Part shown: piece by piece, positions 26,230-38,405 of the stretch
Layout of the letters: every line of letters starts with the position of its first letter
Position numbering within the stretch: the stretch's first letter is position 1
Assembly: GCA_009741485.1 (NCBI GenBank)
Contig: CM019220.1
Location: 26,229,048 to 26,293,047, forward strand
Direction of reading: 5' to 3'
DNA length: 64,000 nt
From: Malurus cyaneus samueli
Lineage: Eukaryota > Chordata > Aves > Passeriformes > Maluridae
The notes under the pieces: model-generated
Seen by the model: only the letters and a program-made list of their open reading frames with translations
The model's database searches: none
What the model was told of the DNA's origin: nothing
Position numbers and translations under genes: made by a program

Positions 26230-29200
26230 CAGAGACTTTGGGGCTGGATTCAGAATCAGTGGTGGCTCAGAGTGGCTTTCACCTGCCAGCCAGACCAGAG
26301 CCAAAGTGCCTGTTACAATAGACCTGTCCCCTCCTTGCTTCTCCCACCTTCCTTCTTTGATCAGTGCATGATATCTAAGCCATTCTCCTCTGTCAGGATC
26401 ATTTAGTTGCTTTATTTTAATGAAATTTGCTGTTAGGTTTTTTCCCTGGTTAATTTATAGTTGTTGTCTAAAAGAAACCATTTTGACTGGGATTGGTGAC
26501 AGACTGCTGTCTGAATGACTGATAGCTTTGGAAGGGGAGGAATTTTTTCTGAATGGGTCTTAAAGGCTGTATGAAATACTCTGAAATGAGCCAAACATTT
26601 GTGATATACGATTCCTGCAGCTCTCCTGGCCACACTGCTCTTCAAAACTGGTGTGGAAGTGCTGAGGCATATGCTGGTTTCTGCTGCCACTAGCTGCCTT
26701 TTCTCTCAGAGACCATCTTTCCTGAAAAATAACTTTGTGGTGTTCCTGCTCCTTGTCCTCCCACTGACACTTTCACTGCAGCAGAGCAAGGTACTAATTT
26801 TTCCTGCAGGAGATCCTGAATATTCTTCTCTTGCTCAGTATGAGCTGCTGCTTTGCCAACTGCTCTGCCAGCCCTGTGTGTTTGTAGGGTAAATCCCAAG
26901 GGCTGGCACAGCAGAAGGTGTGGGATAAGCTGATGTCAGGGAGGGGAATAGGAGTTCCCAAGGCATCTTAATTCTTTCTTGGCCATGTGCATCTATCTGT
27001 ATGTGACAGGCACAACCTGCCTCTCAGTGCTCTGAGACACTGTGGTGGGGAACAAAGAATATTTAACAGCAGCAGGAGTGGTGAGGGAAATACTGCAGAG
27101 ATACCACAGCCCTGCCTTTAACGTGGGTAATAATTTAATAAGGGCCTCATGTGATCTGTAATGATTACCAGGAAGCTGGAAGACCATGTGCTGATAACCT
27201 TCCAGATACGCATGTTGTTTTGGTGAGGAATATTATAGCTGGCATTAACACCAGACTAAAATAATTGGTTGACATTCTCAGTGATTGAATTAGTAAAAAT
27301 GGAAACATTTGGTGCAGTATTGATCAAAGTGAGTGAGGAATATAACTTCAGAAGCTGTAGAAGTTAACTCTGCTACTGAAAAATTAAGTAGTGACCCTGG
27401 GTTGTACAAGCGACAGTTGTCCCCCTGGCTGACTAGCAAACCAAGGGCTGTGTTTCAGCCAAATATAGCCCCTGAGAACTATTTTCTTACCCTCTAGTGC
27501 TTTATTACAAAAATAAAAAAAAAATATTCCACCCTAAGGAAGCTGAATAGGGTGTTTTGAGGGTCAATATTTTTATTAAAAAACACACATTTTACGAGGA
27601 AAAAATGTTTTTAAAAAAACAGTCATATATTCAACAACACTTTCATGGAAAATATTTTGGATACTGATAATGGACTGTTTGGACAAAGTGCAACATGACT
27701 TCCAGAGTGCCCAACCTAATGGTTATACCTAGCCCAGGAAGTCTGCAGTGACAAAGCTGAAGGCTGGTTGCTGGAAAAAAAAAAACAAACCCCTATTTAT
27801 ATATATATTTTTTTAAGTTATATCTTTTTATATCCTAATGTCAGAGGTCTGCAGATCCCATGCTTTGCCCGAAGTCTTGCCTATAGAGTCAGACTCCGTG
27901 GGTGCAGAACTGTAATGGTGAGAGATCCCAAGGGATTCACTCCTTTTTCTGCTTGAATGTAGGTCAGTTTAAATGGGCTCCTAGGTCACTTCAGTGGTAA
28001 TTGTGTCCTGGTCTTCTTGGTGGCAAAAGGAGTTCACAAAGAATATGAAATTCTAATTAGACAAGAAGAAGGAACAAATTTTCTAGTTAGACCAGACAAC
28101 CATTCAGGCATATAACCAACCACCCTATATTAAGGGATAGTTTAGGGGAAGAGTATTGTGTGAAGAAGAAGCTAAAAAAGAATAATGCATTTGTACAAAT
28201 TGAATACATCCTCATTAAGCTCTGTGAAACTTATTAAATCTGAGTTATTTACTACACCATGTTTCTGAAACTGTAGTTAATAGGTTTTTTTTTTGTTAAA
28301 TGGGCAAGTTTTGCAACCAGAACTCTTATTAGTGCTTAGATTCTCTAATTAGCTTGTTCTCTATGGAACAGAACTGCCAGCTTGGCACCTGGAATGTGCC
28401 CATTTGTTGGGTCCTGCCTTGTGGGGACACTGAAGTTACAGTGCCCTGGAGAAGCTTCTGCGTTTGTGGTCTTGTCAGGACTTCACAGATAACGCTTCCA
28501 GCAGCATTTAAATCCTGCAGTTTCCCAAGTTGTTTCTCTCTCTGTTTGAGAAAAATTGTACAAAACCGACATAGCTGGTTTTGAATTGAGGACATAGGAA
28601 AATGAATGTTTGCTCCTAAAAGTTACTGTTGCTGTCCCTTTTAGTCCCATGTGTCAATAACAAAATAATTTTGTAGAGCAAAATGTTTCAGATGTTTATT
28701 TTGCACAGAGGTATGGCCTAAACAGCATTTCAGGTAAGCTCTGTACATCCTTTGCAATGGTAAATCACCTATGCTAATAAAATATAAAGACTATAGATGC
28801 TTGGCTGAGTCATGAATTTAAACAACAATAAAACATTAATTTAAACATGTTTAAAAATGAACTTAAACAAGTACAAAGTTTGCTCCCTTATGTGTGTGCA
28901 TATACATGTTTGTGTCCAAATGAAAGTATGCCAAGTGTCTGCCATGCTGTGTTGGTGTCATATCTGCAGGTTTAGGAATCTTTACCACGTTTCCCAAAAA
29001 CAAAACAAGTATTTTTAGAATTACTGGTTTTATTAGGAAAACCTAGAAGACTGTAAAAAATAGTCCTGAGAACAACTGTCCAATTTTACCTCCCCAAGCC
29101 AAAATGCAAATAGCATCTAGGTCATTCTTCCATTGATTTACTGAAGGGCAAATAATGTCAGACAGTTTTTAAACAAAAACAAAATTTCAATTTTGTTTAC

Positions 29201-30868
29201 CTCCTCAGCAGTCCAGTTGGATGTCAGCTACCATTTAGCTGGGCCAATAATATTGATGTTTGATGTCAGTTCTTATTCATTACTGCACCCAAATGATGCA
29301 AAAGTCAGATCTCTCAGATGTTTCTATGGATAGCCAGATAAAGCCAGGATGTCTGACTGCATCTAACAGGCACAAACAAGAAAAGAACAGAATACAAAAT
29401 CAAAAACCTATCTGCTCTTATTGTTATTTATGTATTCAAAGTGTTCACCTCTTTGCATAAACTCAAAGCCAGTTGCTTACAAAGGTTACCCAGTAATATC
29501 AAATGTGTTCAATTATACATGCAAAAGGGCTAATAGGTTCTTCCTCTAGTTTATTTCTGTCTCTATGCATAAGAAATATAATTACAGAACTGAATTACAT
29601 TTTAAATACAGATTTTATTATCATTAGTTAACCATTTTCAGGCCATCAAACATTGTTAGAAGTAAAAAGAAAATCTATTTCATCTCTCTGTCAAAGCAAG
29701 GAACAAAATCTGTGTCAAAATATCTCCATTTCATTTGTTGGCAAACAGTTCTTTCTCATAATCGGGAAACGTTCAGAAAAGTGTGCTAGAATTCACTTTT
29801 ACATCTATTCTCTAACACAGTCATGTTATTCCCTGTTTTTGGAGGTAAGTTTCCTGGAATGCTCCCTTCCCTTGGCCATCCTCCTGTGTTACCCACAGAC
29901 CCTGCAGTTAGCACTGGGCCTGTTTTATGTGCAGATCAGATAACACATTCTGAAGTCACTCGAGTAGAATTGGGTAGATCCATCTTTATTTTGATCAGTT
30001 TAAGTATTTTTGCTCTGCAGACTTTCATCCTCATAATGTAGAGGTATGGATAAATATGTCTAGCAGATGCCCTAGAAGTAAAAATGTTCATCCAAATCTT
30101 ACTGTGAGGAAGTTCCAATGTGTAGGGACTTACTTAACTATTGAGAAGGCAAGGAAATTCAGGATATATGGCTTTGGAAGGGGGTGGGTCTCCCAAGCTG
30201 CTGGATCCCTGTGTCCTTGAGAAAAGAGACAGGCTCGCAGCAAAGGCCCTTCAGCAGGACTGAAAAAAACCAAATCCGAGCCTGATTTTGAAATGTCACA
30301 CCTTGTTTGTGTCATTCAGTTTCCCATCACCATTTCAGGTTTCTCATCAGAGATCATTTGCAAAGAAAAACTTAGTAATAGGTGTCACACACCTCAATAA
30401 GCTAAGGGCAGAGAAGAACCACATGCAGCAGATGATGGTGACTGAGAAACCTTCGGTGTCAGTAAATGCACCGGCTGCTGCTGGAGTTTGCCTCTGCACT
30501 CCTAAATCAGGCAAAATGCTGTTCCTTCACTCTATGCTTGTTTTGTCTTTCTGGGTTATAATTTCTTCTGGGGGAAAAAATAATTACAAAATCTCTAAAG
30601 TCTTGCAGTTTCCTTAATCAAGGCACAAGTTGCCTTCAAAAACTTGGCATTAACTGTTTTCTTTTTTTATTCTCTCTAACATATATAAATACATTATATA
30701 TAAATAAACATAAATCTCTTTGAAGCTTTTAAACCCAATCCTGTCAAGTTCAAGAAAATCCACCTTCTTTTGTTTCAAGCCTTGAACCCTTTGCATTCTG
30801 AGATGTGAGATGAGCTCATTCTGCCACAGGATCTCTCTCCTCCAGCCTCGTGGTTTATATCCCTCCTT
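26230..30868. other. Intronic sequence, nothing recognised
   Basis: Single-copy AT-rich DNA with short A or T runs and TA-rich words (27797-27812). No gene or repeat family is supported. Confidence 0.35.
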
Positions 30869-30989
30869 TGTTTGGACAACACTGTCAGGAACAGGGTGGG
30901 ATTTGGGGCAGTCCTGTGCAGGCCAGGAGTTGGACTTTGATGAGCCTTGTGGTCCCTTCCAACCCAGAATCTTCCATGATTCTATGATT
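30869..30989 (+). mobile_element. CR1 LINE fragment, 3' end with tail
   Basis: TTTGGACAACACTGTCAGGA, then CAGGGTGGGATTTGGGGCAG, CCAGGAGTTGGACTTTGATG, GTCCCTTCCAACCCAGAATC and the tail CATGATTCTATGATT. A sense-orientation CR1 3' UTR with its terminal octamer-type repeat still visible. Confidence 0.92.
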
Positions 30990-31220
30990 TACCACGGTGT
31001 TGATATTTTAGTTCTCTTTTTACAATCCCTTCTGGTGCTCTTTGTGCCACCCTGCAGGGACTCGCAGTAAACCTCCAAGTATATTGTAAAATTCACCCAA
31101 ACAAACATGAGGAAGCTTAGATTTTAGAAGACCTTTTGCGCTTCCTCATGGCAGCTTCTAGGAGAGTATTTAAAACCCATCAAAAAATTAATTGAGTACC
31201 CATCAAGAAATTCAGTACAT

Positions 31221-31352
31221 GAAGGGAGCCTACAGGAAAGACGGAGAGACAACAGCCTGGAGTGACACAACAAGGGAGAATGGCTTCAAACTAACAGAAA
31301 GTAGGGTTAGACAGGATATTGGGAAGAAACCCACATGATGGTGGTGTAGGTG
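31221..31352 (+). mobile_element. CR1 LINE fragment lacking its 3' end
   Basis: GAAGGGAGCCTACAGGAAAG, then GGGAGAATGGCTTCAAACTA and GGTTAGACAGGATATTGGGA match the part of CR1 just upstream of the terminal 3' UTR, in sense orientation. Unlike ordinary 5'-truncated CR1 copies, its 3' end is missing, so it was clipped after insertion. Confidence 0.8.
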
Positions 31353-32640
31353 AAGAATGTGGGGTAGGAACAAGGCAGGTGTCTGCCATCACGCTGTCTC
31401 ATTCATTTGTTTTGAACCAGCAGTAAATGTAATATTTAAATATTTAACTTTTCTAATGGAAGCTTTTAATCAGATTTTGCTCTCATTTAAATATTTGTGT
31501 ATGATGAAGCTTCAATGCAACTCTTCATGATAAAAATTTGGGGTAATGCACTGACATTTGGATTTCAGACAGCCAAAAGAAAAAAAGTGGCATCATTTTT
31601 AGATGGCTTTGGCATAATTTGGGTTTGAGTAACTTTAAAAGCTCTGTGTATTCTAGGTCAGATTGGCCCTTGAAAGATCCTCAGCCGGAGCCGGTAATAA
31701 CTGACTGTACAGTATTTTCTTTTATGTTTTCAGACTTTATATTTACAAATATAAACATATTGTTATGTCCGTTTGCTGCTAACTAAAAGAAACAGAGATT
31801 ATCTCCTTCAATGTGATTTTGTTTGCTTATTTCTGTGTTCTGCAGTGAATGTGACCCTCTGTGTATACAGTCCATGAAGCAAGCACTGTTTAGCATGCAC
31901 AACCACAAGCACTGTGGAAAACTTTGCCCTTCTTTCTTAGAGGAGAAGAATTAATTTGTGTATCCTAAGGAATAAGGATTTTTTTTTTAATTGCAGCTTC
32001 TGGCCCAGCACGCCAGCCTTTCCTGTGGCAGATGTACACTGGGTCCAGGCCCCAACATAATTCATTTTTTATTTTAACAGCTGTTTCTTAAACTCATCTT
32101 TTTGCAAAACAAACAAAATCAGAATGCAAAGATACACCTGGATTCTTTAAAATTCAACTTTCCGTGTGCAGTACAGTCTAAACTGCCTCTCTTTGTGGCA
32201 TTTCACAGGAAATTATGTTCCTAAACACATGAGAAAGCAGCACACCATCCCTATCTTCTACCCTGTGACTTTCTCATGTGAATCATTTTTAGGACAAATT
32301 GTGAGACTTGTAGCTGCTCTGGGATAGAGAAATGGGGTTAGTTTAGAACAGTGGTTTCTCTTTGGTAAGAGGATTCTTGAACTTCTACTGCAACATCAAA
32401 TCATGGCCAAAGGAAAGCAGGGTTCCTGGAACAGAGCTTTATCTGTGGTACGAAGGAATTGTAGAATACTAAACTAGATTTAAAATGAATTTATGCAAGC
32501 ATGAAACTAGGACCGACTTTGGAAAGCTTCTCTGTTATGAAAATGCAATTAATCTGTGGTTGAATAAATATCACCGTTAGAAGGTACTTGAATATCAGAT
32601 TGATTTAATCTGAAAACAACTGAGAACACACAGCTGAAGT
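31353..32640. other. Intronic sequence, nothing recognised
   Basis: No repeat or coding signature found. Confidence 0.35.
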
Positions 32641-32699
32641 CCATCAAGGGTAGAAATGCAGATTGTATTGGTGCTGGATTGGGTTTGCAGAGCAAGGTT

Positions 32700-32950
32700 T
32701 GCTGTGTGGACAAACAGCACCATTTCAGGGCAGTCACAGCCATTTCAGGGCTCTCAGCAGGCCACGGCTCAGCTGCTGTCATTTTGGGGCAGGCCATGGG
32801 TAAGTCACCACCATTTCGGTGTGGCCCAGAGGCTGACTAAGACTGAGGGGGACAGGGGGATGGAGCAGTGGCCATCCTGGTTGTTTTGAGCCTTTCAGCC
32901 ATTTCTCTGGTCTCCTACAGAGGGCCTGCAGGGTCTGTGAGAACTCTCCG
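32700..32950 (-). repeat. Degenerate repeat zone, possibly retrovirus-derived
   Basis: The word CCATTTCAGGGC or a variant recurs several times between 32721 and 32910 (CACCATTTCAGGGC, CAGCCATTTCAGGGC, CACCATTTCGG, CAGCCATTTCTC). The 18-mer CCTGGTTGTTTTGAGCCT at 32876-32893 recurs exactly at 33706-33723 inside the LTR remnant, which suggests a shared origin. Family and orientation are inferred from that link. Confidence 0.4.
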
Positions 32951-32953
32951 TTC

Positions 32954-33388
32954 AGGTCAGTGAGGGCTGTGGGGGCTGCGGGGTCCGTGAGGCCTGTGGG
33001 ATCTGTGGAGTCTTTGGGGTCCATGAGGGCAGTGGGATCTGTGGGGTCTGTGGGGTCTGTGAGAGCTCTGGGTCCATGGGATCTGTGGGGTCTGTGGGGT
33101 CCATGGGGGCCGTGAGGGCTGTGGGCGCCGTGAGGGCTGTGGGATCTGTGGAGTCTTTGGGGTCCGTGAGGGCAGTGAGGATTCTGGGTCTGTGGCATCT
33201 GTGAGGGACATGGGATTGGTGGGGTCTGTGGGGTACATGAGGGCTGTGGGATCTGTGGGGTCCATGAGGGCAGTGGGATCTGTGAGTGCTGTGGGATCTG
33301 TGGATGCTGTGGGGTCTCTGAGGGCTGTGGGCACTGTGAGAGCAATAGAGATCATGAGGGCTTTGAGGCCAGTGGGGTCTGTGAGGTG
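32954..33388 (+). repeat. 9-bp G-rich minisatellite with a higher-order repeat
   Basis: About 48 tandem variants of a 9-mer with consensus CTGTGGGGT or CTGTGGGAT, plus CCATGAGGG and CCGTGAGGG, strongly G-rich and C-poor on the + strand. A longer block starting ATCTGTGGAGTCTTTGGGGT occurs at 33001 and again at 33144, a 143-bp higher-order period close to 16 units. The segment from about 33078 to 33125 has five runs of three or more G with short loops, a canonical quadruplex pattern. The frames open on both strands (for example 188 codons on minus) are by-products of a repeat unit divisible by three. Confidence 0.95.
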
Positions 33389-33639
33389 AGGGTGTGTTGC
33401 CACATCCTGCTCAGTAGTTTGATTTGCCCTGGGCAGTGCCTGGGAGAAGAAATAAAATTCTCAGGCGGTTCAATAACAAACTTTGACTGGCAAACTTTAG
33501 AACATTCAGGTAGAATGAAGTACTTGGCAGATTTTAAAACAACATCCAGACTGAGTAAGGCACTTCACAAACTTTAACTTAGCCAGACACAACAAGGCAC
33601 TTAAGAAGGCATTGACTAGAATTTTTCAGTCTGGCTTAA
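33389..33639. other. Sequence between minisatellite and LTR remnant
   Basis: AT-rich, with repeated ACAAACTTTA/CAAACTTTGA/GCAAACTTTAG words (33477, 33490 and 33566). It may be part of the same decayed LTR or provirus, but I cannot assign it. Confidence 0.3.
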
Positions 33640-33935
33640 AATGTATCTTGAAAAGAAGGTAAGAGAAGAAAGTGAGAGAGCTCATCTTGTTTTCCCCCAC
33701 TTCCCACCTGGTTGTTTTGAGCCTGTAAACCATTCCTCCAGCCTCTGACATAAATGATTTTTCCCCCAGTTGAGTCTGCTTTCCCATGACAGTGGTTGGT
33801 GACTGATCCCTCCCTGTCCTTATCCTGACCCACAAAACTTTTTTTGTGTTTCTCTCTGTCCTGTCTAGCTGAGACAGGGAATCATAGGGTTGGTTTGGTG
33901 GTCACCTGGCACCCAGACAGTGTCAGTCCACCACA
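33640..33935 (-). mobile_element. Old endogenous-retrovirus LTR remnant
   Basis: Read on the minus strand from 33935, it begins TGTGGTGGACTGAC and continues with a CCAGGTGACCACCAAACC segment and GGATAAGGACAGGGAGGGAT. I recognise this start, and the order of these blocks, as a diverged copy of a common passerine LTR family. Only roughly the first 230-300 bp are recognisable; the far end and any target-site duplication are not identified. No retroviral gene is present. The family call is from memory. Confidence 0.7.
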
Positions 33936-34172
33936 GATATTTAGCTGGTTTTTTTGTGACGTAGTTCTTGAAATAATGGGATGAAATTTGTTGAATTGAT
34001 CATTCTTTTACCTGAAATACATTGAAACTGTGAGAAAGATTCATACACTTACTAGAGTTCAGAATTGGATAAGCTTCTGTGAATACATTTCTAATATTGT
34101 TGATATTTCTTCTTCATGCATTTACTTTCCCTGACTAAACACCAAAAGACAAGATAAAGAGCCAAATATTAC

Positions 34173-34229
34173 ATTGGACTTGATGATCTTAGAGGTCTAT
34201 TTCAACCTAAATGATTCCATGATTTTATG
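34173..34229 (+). mobile_element. CR1 LINE fragment, 3' end
   Basis: TTGGACTTGATGATCTTAGA, then GGTCTATTTCAACCTAAATG and ATTCCATGATTTTATG. A sense CR1 3' terminus of about 57 bp. Confidence 0.85.
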
Positions 34230-35439
34230 TGTTCCTTTGGTGGTTTCTCTTTAAAAAAAAAACACATTCTGTACTGGCACTCGATTTCTTTCAGTGACTT
34301 AGTTGTTCTGCATTTTAAAATGAACCTATGCATTTCAGCAATAGATCTCCTGCCACTAATTCTAATTTATGAATTTATGAAGGGATGTATTGCATCTATT
34401 TTAACATTACTGCAGTGAATAGTCCCTATTTTTCACATTTGGAACTGAATGCCAATAAAATCCCTGTGCACAAACACAGTGTACCACAGGAATTTTTTAT
34501 GCTTATTGCTCTCAGGAGTGTCTAATCAGGTAACGATGGCACCTAACTTTACTTTAGTCACGGTATCTCTCAAAAATACAGAGAAAAGCCAGTAATGGCA
34601 ATTATCATTCATCTTCTCTCCCTGCACAGCTCCCAGAATTCAGACTCTTCTTTGATGGTTAGAAAGGAAAAAACAAAATTGATTATTTTAAACCTCTGTG
34701 CAAAAGCTATTGCTCCCTTTGCAGCACTGTTTCAAGTGCAATGTCAACTACTGTGAGCAGTAACTCTGCAGGGAGTGCAGTGGTTTCTTATGTAAATTTA
34801 TGCAAAGGGTTTCTGCAATCCTAGCATGTGTTGTGCTCCTCAAACATCACCAGAAACTTCCTGCTACTTGATGTGACAAAGGGAAGAGAGATTCCCACCA
34901 TTCCACACAGCAAGAGGAAAGCCTGCAGAGTGCATTTACACAAACTAGAGACCCATGATCCATGAATATGTTTGAAAGTCTGTAGAACTGGAAACTGCTG
35001 CAACAAAGTTCTGCCATTCCTATGGGTTACTTTTATTAGATCTCCTTCTGTGGAGGACTTGAGGAGTGTTCTTTCCGAGTCTCCACATGCTCTGAAAGCA
35101 ACAATAACCATCTTGGATCAGGTTGTATTAGTTCTACTCAGTGCAAAATCAGGAGTTGTTCATTGACAACTGCAAAGAAAGTTGGAGGATTCTTCTGTAG
35201 GAACCATCAGCGAAGCTTTGTGATGGTTGTTTTTGAATCAGTATCTTGGATTCTCCTCACCCCCACAAAAGCTGGTGTCTCACCAGTTCCTGTCTATTCA
35301 AAGCTGTAAAAAATGTTACTGGGAATAAGGGCCAGGCCCCAATTGCATGAGCTCTCGATATTCAGTTGCTTTGAAATATAAATGGTCCTTTGCAACTTCG
35401 ATCACAGTGCAGAACTTAAGATTATAAAAGGACAAAGGT
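34230..35439. other. Intronic sequence, nothing recognised
   Basis: No repeat or exon signature found. Confidence 0.35.
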
Positions 35440-35780
35440 AGAAAAAAAGCACATGGGAAAACACTGGCACTGCCTGCTAATAACCCTTAATCACAGCGTT
35501 TCCCCACTCTTGATGAAAATAATTGTTAAAAATAGACCACTGCACTTTAAAAGTGTAATCAGTGTCGCTCTGTACTTTTGCCAGGCTAAGTAATTCCATG
35601 TCTTTCTAAGAAGATGCTATTTTCATTTGAAACTGGGATGATTTAAGCATGATGCTTCAAAAATGGGTGGTGATTGATTAGTCATTAGTCTAATAATGGA
35701 CTGCATCTGCATTTTTTTTCTTCCATCTTTATCATATTTTACATAATTCATTTGGATTAATTAGACATTAAAATCTTTTT
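35440..35780. promoter_or_regulatory. Candidate conserved non-coding element
   Basis: Repeat-free, with CTGCTAATAACCCTTAATC, GTGTAATCAGTGTCGC, GGCTAAGTAATTCC, GATGATTTAAGC and GATTAGTCATTAGTCTAATA, a dense set of TAAT-type words. The role is inferred from texture only. Confidence 0.2.
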
Positions 35781-38286
35781 CCCTGTAACCACTACAGCAG
35801 ATTCTCCCGCCTCTGCTTGGATTCTCTTGGGATCCTTCTGCCCTTGCTTGCGGCTGCTCCAAAGTGGGATGGGGTGGCACAGGGACAGGACTCTGACTGT
35901 GTGCCCTGTTATTTTTATTGAGTGTATTTAGTTTTTGCATTGCAACAAGGCCTGAGGTAATAACTCTCCTGAGGTTTCTGATGTGCTTCATGCTGTAAAT
36001 GTGGCAGGTAATGACTCCTCTTGAGAATGTTCACTTTAACATGTATAAAATGGGGGTACAGTTAAGTGATTTAGTATGTGTCTCACGGGGAGCACCTGAG
36101 AAATGCAGATTATGGCAGCCTCTCCATTTGAGGCAGCTGCTCCTCATGTGGCCACTTTGCCTACTGGCTCTAAATGGTGAGGACTTTTCACCAGCTTTGT
36201 ATATATAGAACAAACGCCTTTTACTGGAATCGGAGACTGGGAGTGAAACTGGTAAAACCAATCCCAGTAAGATCAGTAGAAACTCATCAGCCTTTTGCCA
36301 CGCCAGAGCTCAACCAGATTCCCAGTATTAATGGAAAGGGGATGTAATTATCAAGCTTCTTTCTAGCTGGGAAGGGGCCTACCTTGGACCCTTGCCACTG
36401 GGGCTGATGAAGATGTCAAAATTATCATAGGAGTCCCCTAAAAAATACCTCATCCAGCTGCATCTATCCTGAAAACAAAGATTGCAAAGCACTGAAATTG
36501 GCATAGTGAAAATGAGTTGCTGTTCATCACTATTTTCCCTTTTTAAAAATATGCTCAAAGGGTGATGAAACAACAAGTACTGACCTGCCTTCAGAAATGA
36601 ACTTTAAAGAGGATGCTCCTGGGAGGATTTTACTGCAGTCTAAATTAGATAAAGCAACTTGATGCGGTTCATATATTATTGATCTTTCGGCAATAAATCC
36701 AGAGGTGTGTTTATAAGCAAGAGACACAATTATCCAGATTTTTATCCTTCTCACTGGTGTGAAACAGCAGTTTTCAGGGAATATTTACCTAAAGTGTACT
36801 TGCTGATTAGTCCCACTGCTAATTATTAATATTCAGAAGATAAGATGGGTATTTTTTTTTGGTTTTTTTTTCATAAAAAAAAAGGGAAGAAGGAAGCAGA
36901 TTTTAAAGACTTCCTGGAAATGAAATAAATCTGTTAATTCCTGATGTAACAGTTATTTGGGTTTTTTGCAAGTGCCAGTTGATATTGGGATTGTGATGTA
37001 TATGGAGTTGAGCATGTCCATTTTAATGGGAGGTATTCCGGATTATAAAGATGTTCACTGAGTTGGCAGGCAGGTAAAGAGTGGAGGGTGGAACTGTGAA
37101 GGCAATTAAAGGACTTTGCAAGTAGAGCCTGGAAGAGAGCCAGTCTTTGAATGCAATCTAATTGAATCCTTGTATAAATTCTTTAATTACTCCAGCGTGC
37201 ACACACAAAACAGTACTAGCTTGATTCTATAGACTAGGCAGCAAGTCTGAGCAGTTTTATAGAATCATTCTACATGCTCTCTGATTAGAGGAGCTAATGG
37301 AACTGGGCTGAGCAGCAGCAAATGCAATGTAAATGGAAATCAGTACAAGGGGAATCTGCTTTTGCACCTCTTCTCCTTGGAACTCATTGTCTCCTCCTTT
37401 CACATGCAGGAAATCAGTCAAGCCCTGATGGTCCACCATGCTGTTCAGTAAAATACAGCATCCAAAACACATCATAAAAAGACTTAAGTCTTTTAGTGTG
37501 GCAAGAAACAAGAAGAAGAAAACCATGAGTAAGGCAGGGGGCCTTTCCATGAATGAGTAAAATAATAACTAACAAGGATGAAAAAGCCAAAAGCTCACAG
37601 GAGAATTTAGAGTTATTCTGCCTTAAAAGCTTTTGAAAATGGCCCATGGCCAGATGGAAATGAGTTCATTTAACATATGACTTATCCTTTTCTTTTTCTT
37701 TGAATGATGCATAGCTCCAAATGATCTTTTAGGTTGGTTACATTCCTGGTTTATTTCTTGCTATTGAAAAGTTGTTATCCCCTTCTCCAGCTCACTTGAT
37801 TTGGATAAGGTGTGGTATAGAGCAAAGAAAGGGTGAAGTGTAATAGCCAGCTCAGTAACAAAATCATTATGTGATGTTCTCAGTGTGGCAGCTGCCTTGG
37901 GATTGGTGATAATTAATGCATTTAGTAATAAGTCTGCAGGCAGAGTGTGTTGATCAGTCGAGGCTGATCAAATACCTGTTTGTGTGTGTTGTCATGTTGC
38001 CACCAGAACACAGTGTTTTCTTGCTTCTGTTTCCTGATGAGGTGTGCTGTCTAATCACAGAAATCAGGCCAAATACACTGTTGGGTGTTACATGTTACAC
38101 ATACTTTGTTTATACCAGGCTTTTGGGAGGAAATTGTTAAAATGGCTGTGGACTTGTAACAGTAAGAACTGGTTGCTCTTTGCCACTAAGACAGTGTGCA
38201 AACCCTTTGGAGTACATGGCACAGTGGGGTGGTGCTCCCAGAGAGGTTTCTCCGTCAGGTGTCTCATCCTTTCTGGTGTGGCCACA
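35781..38286. other. Intronic sequence, mostly unassigned
   Basis: Contains T/A homopolymer-rich DNA at 36850-36890 and a small perfect inverted repeat at 37950 (listed). Frames at 37.26-37.65 kb are not recognisable. Confidence 0.3.
37950..37971. repeat. Perfect 8-bp inverted repeat, 6-nt loop
   Basis: TTGATCAG at 37950-37957 and CTGATCAA at 37964-37971 flank TCGAGG. Each arm contains TGATCA, itself a palindrome. Confidence 0.95.
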
Positions 38287-38405
38287 CATCACAGAATCAC
38301 AGAATAGTCTGAGTTGTAAAAGACCCACAAGGATCAGAAGTCCAATTCTTCAGCGAGTGGCCCATCCAGGTGATGTCAGCACCAGGCTCTGACCGACTGA
38401 CCCCG
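38287..38405 (-). mobile_element. CR1 LINE fragment, 3' end, antisense, variant subfamily
   Basis: ATCACAGAATCACAGAATAG, GAGTTGTAAAAGACCCACAA, then AGTGGCCCATCCAGGTG and CAGCACCAGGCTCTGACCGA. The later part fits the CR1 subfamily whose 3' UTR has a GGCCCAT...AGCACCATGCTCT block, different from the copies at 4.6, 21.1 and 24.0 kb. Confidence 0.82.

Noticed and set aside
32779..33403. Proline/histidine-rich minus-strand frames of up to 188 codons
   Set aside because: They are the antisense reading of the 9-bp minisatellite and adjacent repeat DNA, not a gene.
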